From NCBI GenBank assembly GCA_900319865.1, contig ONQD01000031.1, positions 1-33,076 on the forward strand: a stretch of DNA of 33,076 nucleotides. Direction: 5' to 3'. Source of the stretch: an uncultured Bacteroidales bacterium (GTDB taxonomy: Bacteria; Bacteroidota; Bacteroidia; Bacteroidales; P3). A model generated the notes under the pieces. The model did not search any database. It had not been told where the DNA came from and saw nothing but the letters and a program-made list of their open reading frames with translations. Below, piece after piece: positions 22,771-32,800 of this stretch; positions within the stretch are counted from its first letter, which is position 1, and each line of letters begins with the position of its first letter. A program made the translations under genes and the position numbers.

Positions 22771-25700
22771 ATGAAACGAAATTATCTCTTGTTATTGATG
22801 CTCGCCATGCTTTCGCCATGGCTCTCGAGATCTCAGGCGTATATTGGAGATTACGTTTTCTCATCGTTCGCCGGAACGTTCTCGTCAATTTCGACTACCG
22901 GCACTCAACTCAGTGCTTTAGAGGGAACGGATGCATCGACAACCGTTACGTTGCCGTTTGCTTTCCCGTTTGGCCGTGATACCGTTTCGCAGATTTGGGT
23001 TACCCCCTACGGCCAAATTGGAATGGGGCTTGATGACCCTGCAGATTATGGCTACGAAACCCACACCAATGATATGGACATCATTGTTCCTCTGGGGCAA
23101 TATTATTACCTTTCCTCCGAGACCGGTGGTGGCCATGTCTACTACGAGGTGCAAGGCGCCAGTCCTTACCGCTCAATGGTGATAGAATACAATCATGTCC
23201 GTCTCAACTCTTCCTCGGCTTCCAGCAACTATTACACATTTCAGGTGGTGCTTTACGAGAACGGTGATGTGGATTTCATATACGATACTTGTGTCGCCAC
23301 TCAAAGCTCCACAGCATATGTCTTTATGCGCGAACATGATGTCAACTCTGCCCTAGCAGTTACAGGCAACTGGTCGGCTCTCTCAGCAGGGCATAATGTC
23401 AACTCCATCAGCCTCAGTGGCACCAATGTTCCTACCCCAGGTTTGACTATTAATTTCACCCGGCCCATTAACAACTGCCCCCGTCCCCGCAATTTCATTT
23501 GCCGCTCGTTCACACGGCCCGACAGCGTGGTGATGGCTTGGAACTCGTCCGACATCGCTTCGGTGTGGGAGTTGCGCTACGACACTGTGGGTACTCCTGT
23601 CGACAGCATGACCAATGTCATCTCTACAATCACCGACACCTTCTATATTTGCAACAACTTGTATGCCGGTGGCAGCTATCAGGCTTACCTTCGCACCGAT
23701 TGCGGCTCTGAACAAAGTTTCTGGGAAGGTCCTATCGACATCACTCCTGGCTCCTACAATATGAAAGCCACGGGCACCGACACCATCTATGCCTGTGGTG
23801 GTATCATTTATGATAATGGTGGTGCCATGGCCAACTATACGAACAGCTGCAACTCAGAGCTCATCGTCCGTCCTTCTCATCCCGATTCTGTTGTAAGAAT
23901 CAGTGGCACCCTCAGTACTGAGAGCTGTTGCGACCATCTTTATATTTATGATGGTGTTGGCATCAGCGGCACTTTGCTCTACCAAGGCCAAGGCGTCTCA
24001 CAAACCATACCGCCAGTCCGTTCCTCCTATGGCCCTCTCACCATCCGTTTTGTCTCCGATGGCTCAGTGGTTAATAGCGGTTTCAGCCTCAATGTCTCTT
24101 GCGAACGTGCTCCTCTCTGCCGATACATCATGGGTGTAGATGTCGACAATGTTGTTGGGGCTTCGGCCTTGTTGTCGTGGACTCTTTCGGGCGGTTTGAC
24201 CAATCCAGCCTACTTCCAAGTCACCGTTATCAATATGGACGACTCTACTCAAACACCTTTCATCGATACCACCAGCAACCTCTACTATCTCATCAGCGGC
24301 CTCCAGCCAGGCACTCATTATAAGGCTATCGCCAACAGCTATTGCGATAACGCTATCGTACTGGGCGATTCCATTGAATTCACTACCCATTGCCTGGTGG
24401 GTGGCACCACCAATCCTTCGGGTACTTCCCTCACCAGTGTCACTGGCGTTCCGGTCTGTTCTGGTTGGGGCAATACCTTCTGCCAAAGCATATTCACTGT
24501 ATCCGATCTTCTCGCCATGGGTCTCACCCCTGGCCCCATCAATGGTATTACCTATACATGGAGCTCCGCAGGCTCCTATAACAAGGACCTAGTCATTTTC
24601 TTGGGCACCACCGCCAACAGCACATTCTCCAGCTTCTCACCCCTCACGGGCAGCATGACCCAGGTGTATAGCGGTCAGCGTACCACATCTGATGTCGGTA
24701 CCATTGAGTACTATTTCGATACTCCCTTTGTCTGGGACGGCACAAGCAACATCGTTCTTTCTTCTTTTGTCAACCAACCCGCCGGCGTTACCCACTCTAG
24801 CTCGGGTTTCTATGGCTACAGCTCCAACTGTGGTGTCACCCGTTCTATCTATGGTTATAAAGATAATGTGGCTTACACTATTTCCAATCTTACCACCAAC
24901 AGCAGCTCTTCCACCAGCTCCTACCGTCCTAACGTCAGCTTCATCAAACCTTGCGACACCAATGCCACCTGCGCTGTTCCCAATCTTATTGTCACCGACC
25001 TCAATAGCGACAGCGTAAGTGTTATCTGGGCTCCCGGCTACACAGAGACATCATGGTCTCTCTCCTATAAGGCTCAAACCGCCACTTCATGGACCACGGT
25101 TGAAACTGCTTTCACCGACCGTGCCTATACCTTCACCGGCCTCCTGCCCATGACTACTTATCTCCTTCGCGTCGCTCCCGACTGCGGTGGCGATTCCATC
25201 TTTGCACAAGTAGAGGTAACCACCCCCTGTGTTCCTCTCACCGAACTTCCCTTCACCGAAAACTTCGAGAATTTCGTGGCTTCCAGTACCACTGGCTCGC
25301 CCATCACCAACTGCTGGGCCCGTGGCACCAGTTATTCCTACAATTCCTATCCTTATCTCTCCACCTCCTATGCCTATAGCGGCACTCACTCCATCTATTT
25401 CTACGGCACCACAACCTACTACTCCTACCTTTGTTTGCCTGCCATGGCTGCCTCTATCGACAGTCTCCAAGTCAGTTTTGCACTTCGCAAAACTTCTGCC
25501 AACTATTCTGTCCAGGTGGGTGTGATGACCGACCCCAACGACTTCTCCACTTTCTCCACTGTGGCTAATGTTTCGCCTACAAATATCAATGAGTGGCAAC
25601 TCTTCGAGATTCCTCTCAGCAATTATGTGGGCAATGGCCATTTCATCGCTTTTGCCACTTCCGGCGCCACAAGCTATGTCTATCTCGACGATGTCGAGGT

Positions 25701-28700
25701 GGATTATATCCCCTCTTGCCCCCGTCCCAACAATATCACGGTCACGGGTGTCACCACCTCCAATGCCAGCATTCATTGGAATGCATCCGGCTCCAACTAT
25801 TTCATTATTGAATATGGTCCTGCCGGTTTTGAACATGGAGATGGCATCACTGTCACCAGCAGTGCCGACAGCGTAACCCTTTATGGTCTTGACCACTCCA
25901 CTCGCTACGAGTTTTATGTCCGGGGCATCTGCGGCGGCAGTGACACTTCCAACTGGTCGTTCGTAAATGCTTTTACTACTGCTTGCGGCATTATCGACCA
26001 ATTGCCCTATTCCCAGAATTTCTCTGGCTGGGGTGTAGGCACCTCGGCCCGTCCCGCATGCTGGGCCTGCGGCGGCTACAGCTCTTACCCCTATATCCTC
26101 GCTGTCAACGACAACAACGGGGTAACCATTGGCCACACGCTCTATATGTATTCTTATAGCGCCAATCAGGTCTATGCCTCCCTGCCCGAACTCGACAGCG
26201 TAAGCTATCCCGTCCACATGGTGCAGACTATCTTCCAGGCCTGGGCCAACAATACTACTTCCAACCTCTACTCCCACGATTTGGTTGTGGGCGTATGTTC
26301 TAACCAGGGAGACCTCAGCTCCTTCACCCCGGTCGACACAGTTTTCGTCACAGGCACACCGGCCATCTACGAGGTGGCTTTCGACCCGGCCATCGGTGCA
26401 GGCAAATATATCACCTTTGTCTCTTACCCCACTGCAGGCACCACCAGCTACAACACCGTCTATCTTGACAGCGTTGCGGTAGAGCTTATCCCCGATTGCC
26501 AAACCCCCAATCAGTTGACATCTGACAATGTTAGTTTCAACTCCGTCGACCTTTCTTGGAATGAACGCAACGTGGCCAATCTCTGGCAGGTGGAATATGG
26601 TCCTCATGGCTTCACCCTCGGTTCAGGCACCCGCATTAACGCTACCACCTATCCCATCACACTCAACGGCCTCACCCCCTCCACTTGCTACGATTTCTAT
26701 GTACGCAGCATTTGCAGCGCAACCGACACATCCAACTGGTCGCGCGAAGTAGGCTACTTCTGCACCATGCAGAACCCTGCCACTATCCCCTATTTCTATG
26801 ATTTCGAAACCCCGGCAGAGTGGGATAATTGGCAAACCTCCACCAACTACAGCTCGGTCAATTGGTATCGTGACACAGCTGGCGGAAACGGCACTCCTGG
26901 TTTCTATTCCCCCGGCAGATATTCCATGTTTATCTCGGCCGACACTGGCCGCACCTGCAGCACCGATATGTCAGCCGTTGTCAATGTCTCCGCCTATCGC
27001 GACATCGACTTTGGGCCCATCGACTCCTCGTTCAACCTCACCTTCCGTGCCCGTTCGGGTGGCACCTCCGGCAACGCCTACGATGCCCTTATGGTATTCC
27101 TGGTCGACCCGACCATACCGGTGGTCTCCTCCAATGCTAACCTCACCTCGCCTTGGGGCATGGTCAATGATATGAGACCTCTCTCCATGATTCGTCTCAC
27201 CAACTGGACCACCGTTAGTGTCAATCTCGACTCTGTGGAGGGAGTTCAGCGCTTGGCTTTCTTCTGGTTCAACCAGGCTACCGGCACCGAATCCTTCATA
27301 TCCACCCCCGCCTCTGTCGACGACATCAGCATCGACTATATCGGCTGCCCCACTCCCGCCAATCTCCGTGCCTCCAATGTCACTATGGCATCGGCCCAAT
27401 TGGGTTGGTATGGTCCTGCCGATGGCGACTATCGTGTAACCGTACGCAACAATCATGGTCTTGTTGTGGTTAGCGAGTTAGTCCATTCCAACACACTCAG
27501 CCTCACAGGTCTCAACCCGGCCAGCAACTATACGGTCTATGTGCGTCGCATTTGCAGCAGCACTGACAGCTCCGCTCTCTCGCCCGCCTTCACTTTCACC
27601 ACTGCCATTTGCAACAACAGCTTCGGCGACACCGTTGCCACCACTCCCTCCTCGGTCACTTCCTACTACATCCCCGTCAACAACTACTATGGCTACTCCT
27701 ACTCCCAGCAGATTGTGCTGGCCAGCGAACTGCACGGTAGCGGTGAAATATCGGCCATCGATTTCAAATATGCTTATACCTCTGCTAACACAGCCAAGAG
27801 CAATTGCACCATCTATGTTGGCCATACCACCAAGTCTCAGTTCTCGTCCAACACCGATTTTGTCGACCCCGCAGACATGCAAATGGTCTATGCCGGCACC
27901 CTCAGCTCAACCAATGGCTGGAACCACTTTGTGTTCAACAACCCCTTCCCCTACGACGGTGTCCGCAACCTAGTCATTGCAGTGGACGACAATAACGGCA
28001 ATTACAACGGCACATCTTACACCTACTATGTCGATCAGACTTCGGCACCCATGTCCCTTTCTATATACAGCGACTCGCAGAACCCCAATCCCCGTTCGCT
28101 CGATGACTTGCTCAACTTCTCGGGTACTCCATCCACTTTCGCCTACCGCAACCAGGTGGTCTTGGAATTCTGTCCCAACAACCCCTGTTCCACTCCCATA
28201 CTGCGCAACCCCATCGTGCGCTCCACCAATGCAACTCTCCGCTGGCGCAACACCAGCTCACACTATCAGGTAAGCTATCGTCGCGCATCCACTACCAGTT
28301 GGCTTGCCGATATGGTTGACGTGGAAGACACGTTCTTTGTCATTCCCAGCCTCTATCCCATGACCGACTATGTGTACCGCGTGCGTCAGTTCTGCGACTC
28401 AGTCTCCGTCTCCAACTGGGTGGAGGGTACTTTCAACTCCGCTGATGTACCCTGCCTCTCGCCCATGGGTCTGCATGTCACCAGTGTCACAAACAACAAG
28501 GTGTCCTTGGCTTGGCAGCCCGAAGAGAACAACCTCACCTACACGCTCCATGTGTTCAACAGCTATTTCGATAACTACGCCAACACCATCATAGCCCGCG
28601 GCTCTGTCTCCGGACTCGATGCCGCAATGACCTACTACGCTACCGTCCAGGCCCACTGCCAGGGATTTGAAGAACCCAGCGAATGGAGCGACACCATCAT

Positions 28701-29259
28701 GTTCACTACCGACATCTGCCCCGATGCCACTAACCTTACGGCCAGCAACATCCAGGGCAACAGCGTGGTTCTCGACTGGACCGATGGTGGCCGTGCCGAG
28801 AAATGGGAAATCCAGTATGGCCCCATGGGATTCATCCAGGGTTCTGGTCTCTCGGTCATTGCCGAAAGCCATCCCTACACCCTCACTGATTTGGTCGGCG
28901 AGACCGAGTACGACATATACGTGCGTGGCATCTGCGGCACCAACTTCTACAGCGAACACTGGTCCAACTGTGTCACTATCACCACTCCCTATAGTGGCAT
29001 CTCCATGTCCAACGACGATACCCGCGTGCGTCTGCATCCCAACCCCACCAGCTCCGATGTCGAGCTCATCCTGCCCGCCAATGTGGGTGCTTTCAAGGTT
29101 GAGGTGATCGATGTTGCCGGCCGTGTCCAGCTCTCAGGCTCTTACCCCAGTGGTTCCGAAAACATCATCCTTCCCACCTCCGGACTTGAGCAGGGTGCCT
29201 ACTTCGTCCGAGTGGTTGGCGACCGCATCAATACTGTCAAAAAACTGATAATTAAGTAA
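22771..29259 (+). CDS. Giant multidomain T9SS surface protein (CUB, FN3, jelly-roll modules)
   Basis: A 2162-residue protein with signal peptide MKRNYLLLLMLAMLSPWLSRSQA. In order: an N-terminal beta domain (about 25-230, FAFPFGRDTVSQIWVTPYG); an FN3 (about 232-325); a CUB domain (about 339-446, DHLYIYDGVGISG and the closing SDGSVVNSGFSLNVSC); FN3; a ~190-residue beta module (about 541-727); FN3; a jelly-roll domain (LPFTENFENF to VYLDDVEVDYI); FN3, jelly-roll, FN3, jelly-roll, FN3; a second copy of the ~190-residue module (about 1612-1805); three FN3 domains; and a type A T9SS sorting domain (about 2086-2162, VRLHPNPTSSDVEL ... GAYFVRVVGD). FN3 domains share WxVEYGPxGF and YDFYVRxIC patterns. 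It is probably a surface adhesin or matrix protein. The coding strand is very C-rich with Thr, Ser and Asn codons. Confidence 0.88.
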   Translation: MKRNYLLLLMLAMLSPWLSRSQAYIGDYVFSSFAGTFSSISTTGTQLSALEGTDASTTVTLPFAFPFGRDTVSQIWVTPYGQIGMGLDDPADYGYETHTNDMDIIVPLGQYYYLSSETGGGHVYYEVQGASPYRSMVIEYNHVRLNSSSASSNYYTFQVVLYENGDVDFIYDTCVATQSSTAYVFMREHDVNSALAVTGNWSALSAGHNVNSISLSGTNVPTPGLTINFTRPINNCPRPRNFICRSFTRPDSVVMAWNSSDIASVWELRYDTVGTPVDSMTNVISTITDTFYICNNLYAGGSYQAYLRTDCGSEQSFWEGPIDITPGSYNMKATGTDTIYACGGIIYDNGGAMANYTNSCNSELIVRPSHPDSVVRISGTLSTESCCDHLYIYDGVGISGTLLYQGQGVSQTIPPVRSSYGPLTIRFVSDGSVVNSGFSLNVSCERAPLCRYIMGVDVDNVVGASALLSWTLSGGLTNPAYFQVTVINMDDSTQTPFIDTTSNLYYLISGLQPGTHYKAIANSYCDNAIVLGDSIEFTTHCLVGGTTNPSGTSLTSVTGVPVCSGWGNTFCQSIFTVSDLLAMGLTPGPINGITYTWSSAGSYNKDLVIFLGTTANSTFSSFSPLTGSMTQVYSGQRTTSDVGTIEYYFDTPFVWDGTSNIVLSSFVNQPAGVTHSSSGFYGYSSNCGVTRSIYGYKDNVAYTISNLTTNSSSSTSSYRPNVSFIKPCDTNATCAVPNLIVTDLNSDSVSVIWAPGYTETSWSLSYKAQTATSWTTVETAFTDRAYTFTGLLPMTTYLLRVAPDCGGDSIFAQVEVTTPCVPLTELPFTENFENFVASSTTGSPITNCWARGTSYSYNSYPYLSTSYAYSGTHSIYFYGTTTYYSYLCLPAMAASIDSLQVSFALRKTSANYSVQVGVMTDPNDFSTFSTVANVSPTNINEWQLFEIPLSNYVGNGHFIAFATSGATSYVYLDDVEVDYIPSCPRPNNITVTGVTTSNASIHWNASGSNYFIIEYGPAGFEHGDGITVTSSADSVTLYGLDHSTRYEFYVRGICGGSDTSNWSFVNAFTTACGIIDQLPYSQNFSGWGVGTSARPACWACGGYSSYPYILAVNDNNGVTIGHTLYMYSYSANQVYASLPELDSVSYPVHMVQTIFQAWANNTTSNLYSHDLVVGVCSNQGDLSSFTPVDTVFVTGTPAIYEVAFDPAIGAGKYITFVSYPTAGTTSYNTVYLDSVAVELIPDCQTPNQLTSDNVSFNSVDLSWNERNVANLWQVEYGPHGFTLGSGTRINATTYPITLNGLTPSTCYDFYVRSICSATDTSNWSREVGYFCTMQNPATIPYFYDFETPAEWDNWQTSTNYSSVNWYRDTAGGNGTPGFYSPGRYSMFISADTGRTCSTDMSAVVNVSAYRDIDFGPIDSSFNLTFRARSGGTSGNAYDALMVFLVDPTIPVVSSNANLTSPWGMVNDMRPLSMIRLTNWTTVSVNLDSVEGVQRLAFFWFNQATGTESFISTPASVDDISIDYIGCPTPANLRASNVTMASAQLGWYGPADGDYRVTVRNNHGLVVVSELVHSNTLSLTGLNPASNYTVYVRRICSSTDSSALSPAFTFTTAICNNSFGDTVATTPSSVTSYYIPVNNYYGYSYSQQIVLASELHGSGEISAIDFKYAYTSANTAKSNCTIYVGHTTKSQFSSNTDFVDPADMQMVYAGTLSSTNGWNHFVFNNPFPYDGVRNLVIAVDDNNGNYNGTSYTYYVDQTSAPMSLSIYSDSQNPNPRSLDDLLNFSGTPSTFAYRNQVVLEFCPNNPCSTPILRNPIVRSTNATLRWRNTSSHYQVSYRRASTTSWLADMVDVEDTFFVIPSLYPMTDYVYRVRQFCDSVSVSNWVEGTFNSADVPCLSPMGLHVTSVTNNKVSLAWQPEENNLTYTLHVFNSYFDNYANTIIARGSVSGLDAAMTYYATVQAHCQGFEEPSEWSDTIMFTTDICPDATNLTASNIQGNSVVLDWTDGGRAEKWEIQYGPMGFIQGSGLSVIAESHPYTLTDLVGETEYDIYVRGICGTNFYSEHWSNCVTITTPYSGISMSNDDTRVRLHPNPTSSDVELILPANVGAFKVEVIDVAGRVQLSGSYPSGSENIILPTSGLEQGAYFVRVVGDRINTVKKLIIK

Positions 29260-29317
29260 ATTATATTATTTTCTTTGTTGGATAGTTTTTCTATCCTGGT
29301 TTATGCAGTTATTTTGG

Positions 29318-29346
29318 GGACGGCGCCGCGGCGCCGTCCTTTTTTT
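29318..29346 (+). terminator. Strong intrinsic terminator after the giant surface protein
   Basis: GGACGGCGCC (29318-29327), a central GC, then GGCGCCGTCC (29330-29339): a perfect 22-nt palindrome followed by seven T (29340-29346). It lies about 58 nt after the stop codon. Confidence 0.93.
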
Positions 29347-29415
29347 GTTCCATTCTTCAGTTTTCCTTGATTGCCTATTTCTGGCTGTATTTTTTTAGGG
29401 GGACTTCTATTAATT

Positions 29416-29510
29416 GCCTCGAGAGGCACACTCTCAATAACCCCGCACGTAGTGTGGGGATAATAAGCAACATAGAAACAGCGTCCCGGAGGGACGCGCT
29501 CTCAAAAGAG
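29416..29510. repeat. Cluster of small hairpins, candidate REP-like element or ncRNA
   Basis: Four adjoining inverted repeats occur: GCCT/AGGC around 29416-29427 (alternatively GAGAG 29421-29425 with CTCTC 29431-29435), CCCCGCAC/GTGTGGGG (29441-29448, 29452-29459), GCGTCCC-GGA-GGGACGC (29481-29497, perfect), and CTCT/AGAG (29499-29510). The arrangement resembles intergenic palindromic repeats of REP type. A short ORF crosses it on the minus strand but has no protein-like features. Confidence 0.5.
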
Positions 29511-29855
29511 AATTTCTAGACGATTCGGGATTAGGACTATCTGCATGCCTGCCGTTCAGTGATGTGCTAAGGTGGAGTGGCGCAGGATGGGCAGTGACTA
29601 TCGGAATAGAGCAATGAGAATGAGTGCAGCAGTAGGTTCGGGAGAAAGACAAAAAAGTGTTCAAAATTGATTTTAAAGCCGCAAAATGATGATTTTAGAT
29701 AGCTTTTTTCTCTTCTTAGATTTAGTCTGTCTATTAAAGTGTTTTATGTTGTATGTCCCGTAATGTCAGTTTGTTGTATAGCTTTTTAGTATGTGAATTG
29801 TTTCTTAAAAATACTTGTTTTTTTATTAAATGCCTGTTTTATGAGGAAAAATGTG
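29511..29855. other. Non-coding stretch before the second surface protein gene
   Basis: The segment separates the hairpin cluster from the next promoter. The left part (to about 29650) is purine-rich; the right part is strongly A/T-rich. I find no ORF with a recognisable product, no tRNA and no terminator in it. Confidence 0.5.
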
Positions 29856-29863
29856 TACTTTTG
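29856..29863 (+). promoter_or_regulatory. -7 box for the second large surface protein gene
   Basis: TACTTTTG matches TAnnTTTG. Predicted transcription start is near 29870, about 22 nt before the ATG at 29892. The sequence between is A/T-rich, without a Shine-Dalgarno. Confidence 0.65.
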
Positions 29864-29891
29864 TAGTTCAATTTTTAAAAACTAAATTGTT

Positions 29892-32800
29892 ATGCAAATG
29901 AAAAAATTACTAATCTCGATGCTATTGGCAATCCTACTCCTGCCATTGGCATCACAGGCACAGACACATTACAATGTGTCTGTGGGTTCTGGGACATCAA
30001 CCAACGAGTATGTTCCTGACCACACCTACTACAGCTACTCCCTCGTGCAGACCATTTACCCTGCGAACGAAGTGGGCATAGCTGGTGTGATCGACACCCT
30101 GTCGTTTCAGGTAAACGATTATGGTGCAACACGTAATGTGGCCATCTACATGGCCGAGGTGACCACCTCCCCCTTCTCCTATTCTTCGGGATGGGTGGCT
30201 GGTTCTCACTTCCAGCTGGTGTACACGGGCAATGTCTCGTTCACCACAGGTTGGACCAACATTGCACTCACCACTCCCTTTACCTACAGCGACACTGGCG
30301 ATTTGATTATCGCTGTTATTGACAACACGGGTTCTTATGAAGATGACCCGACCGAGTTCTTGGGTACCAACGTGTCAACCAACAGGTCGATTTATGACTA
30401 TAATGACGACGACCCCTATTCGATCACCTCTCCTGGTACATACTATTCTTTATCCTCTTTTGTGCCTAACATCCGTTTGGGCATCACCTCTACTGCTACT
30501 TACTGCGCTGCTCCAAGCGACGTGACCATCCACAATATTGTGAACGATGAGGCTACCATCACTTGGCACGAAAACGGCACTGCTACCTCTTGGGAACTTG
30601 TGGTGTCCGATGTGCCCGTAACCGATTTCTCCTCTGCTACCGTAATTACTGTTTACGATACTTCTTATAATGTTACCGGACTTAGTGGCAACACTCTGTA
30701 CTATGTGTACGTACATGCCGTGTGCGACGCTTCAAGTTCCAGCGCATGGACCAGTGCCACTACCTTCACTTCCTCTTGTCTGGGCTTTACTTCCTTGCCC
30801 TACTCTGCCAACTTCGAGGGCTTGTCTACCGGTCAGTTGCCTAACTGCTGGCTTCAGCTGACTCAGGGCACGAGCGGTGCAGGCACTTTCCCTGCCGCTT
30901 ATGCCTATGCACCCAATGCTCGCAACAGCAGTGTGTATTTCGAATTTGAGAGCAACAGCGGTCAAACCGAAGTGGCAGCATTGCCTGCAATGAATGACAT
31001 TAACCTCTTGCAGCTTAGTTTCTATGCTTCGGTAATGAACACTAACTTCACTCTCGAAGCAGGTGTAATGGAAGACAGTCTCTTTGTTCCTGTCGACACG
31101 GTGGCTCTCACCGCCGGCAGCGGTAACAACTGGGGTGGCTCCTACTATCCTTATACTGTTTATTTCAACAACTATTCCGGCACCGGTAACCGTATTGCTT
31201 TGCGTGTTACTTGCCCCACCACGTCTTCCTACACTTTGATGATGGAAGATTTTGTGGTCGATTATATTCCGAACTGCTTACCTCCCAGCAACCTGGTGAT
31301 GGACAGTGCCAGCGTTGACTGGATGGCTATCAGCTGGACTGAGAACGGCTCTGCCAGTTCGTGGGTTGTGGAGTATGACACCGTTGCCATTCCCGCCTCT
31401 CAACTTGGGATGGGCGTTGCCAATATGGTGACTGTGACCGGCACCCCCAACACCGTGCTCACCAATCTGGACACCGCTACCACTTATTACATCTATGTCT
31501 ATGCCAACTGTGGTGAATATAGCACTGCCGTTTCTCTTACTGCCTCCACACTTTCCGGTCTTGCAGCCACAGTGCCTTACTTCTGCGACTTCGAGCAGGA
31601 TGGACCCAACGGGTGGGAGCTTGTCAACGGCACCCAGACCAACCAATGGCATGTGGGCACTGCCACCAGCAACGGAGGCAGTCGCAGCGTTTATGTATCT
31701 AACGACAACGGCTCTTCTAACAGCTATACCACCGGCACCATTTCCTATACCTACGCCCTGCGTACGATTAACTTTAGCGAAAGCGGCGAATACTCGTTCT
31801 CCTACGACTGGAAATGTCAGGGCGAAAGCCATTATTACGACTTTGGACGTGTGTTCCTTGCCCCTTCGAGCTATCAGTGGAATGCCGGTGTGAACCCTGC
31901 AAGCAGTACTTACTCTTTCGCTACATGGAGCACCCCTGCCGGCTGGATTGAGCTGACCGAGAATTTTTCCTCTCCCCGCACGATGTCGCAGTCGAGCAGC
32001 TGGAGAACGGCTTCGGGCACTTTTATCCTGACCTCTGCAGGCACCTATAATCTTGTTCTCGCATGGGCCAACGACGCCAGCGGCGGCACCCAGCCTCCCC
32101 TGGCTGTGGACAATGTGTCCATCTTGCGCAACACTTGCCCTGCTCCCTACGGTCTTACTGTTACCAATGCCCAACCCTATGAGGTTACTCTGAGTTGGAA
32201 CGCTGGCGGTACAGAGTCCGAGTGGATGATATCCTACGGTGACCAGGTTGAATATGCAACCGACACTACCGCCACCATCTATGGCCTCACCCCCGACACC
32301 ACCTACCACTTTGTTCTGCGTGCTGTTTGCGGTGTTGACGATACCAGCCGGCCCATCTCCATCAATGTTACCACTCCTCCCACTTGCCCCGCCCCCAGCA
32401 ACTTCGCTGCAACAGGCAGCAGTGTTGACTGGATTACCCTTACCTGGCAGGAGACCGGTGAGGCTACGTCCTGGGTGGTTGAATACGACACTGTGCCTAT
32501 TCCCGCTTCACAGCTGGGTCAAGGTGTAGCCGGTCAAGAAATAGTGTCAGGAGTGCCCAGCACTACCATTAATGGTCTTGACACCGCTACGACCTACTAT
32601 TTCTATGTCTATGCCGACTGCAGCGGCGACTACAGCAGTGCCGCTTCGTTGACTGCTACCACCCTGGCAGCTCTTCCCGCCGAAGTGCCCTATAGCTGCG
32701 ACTTTGAGCAGGCAGGCCCCAATGGTTGGGATCTGATCAATGGTTCGCAGACCAATAAATGGTATGTGGGCAGTGCCACCAACCATGGCGGCAACCAGAG

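Noticed and set aside
25087-26607. 506-codon antisense ORF in the giant surface gene
   Set aside because: Gly/Val/Ile-rich mirror translation of Thr/Ser/Asn-rich coding sequence.
29434-29664. Minus-strand ORF across the hairpin cluster
   Set aside because: Its sequence is dictated by palindromic repeats and has no promoter or protein-like pattern.
31278-32309. 343-codon antisense ORF in the partial surface gene
   Set aside because: Same mirror effect; the + frame is an uninterrupted FN3/jelly-roll protein.
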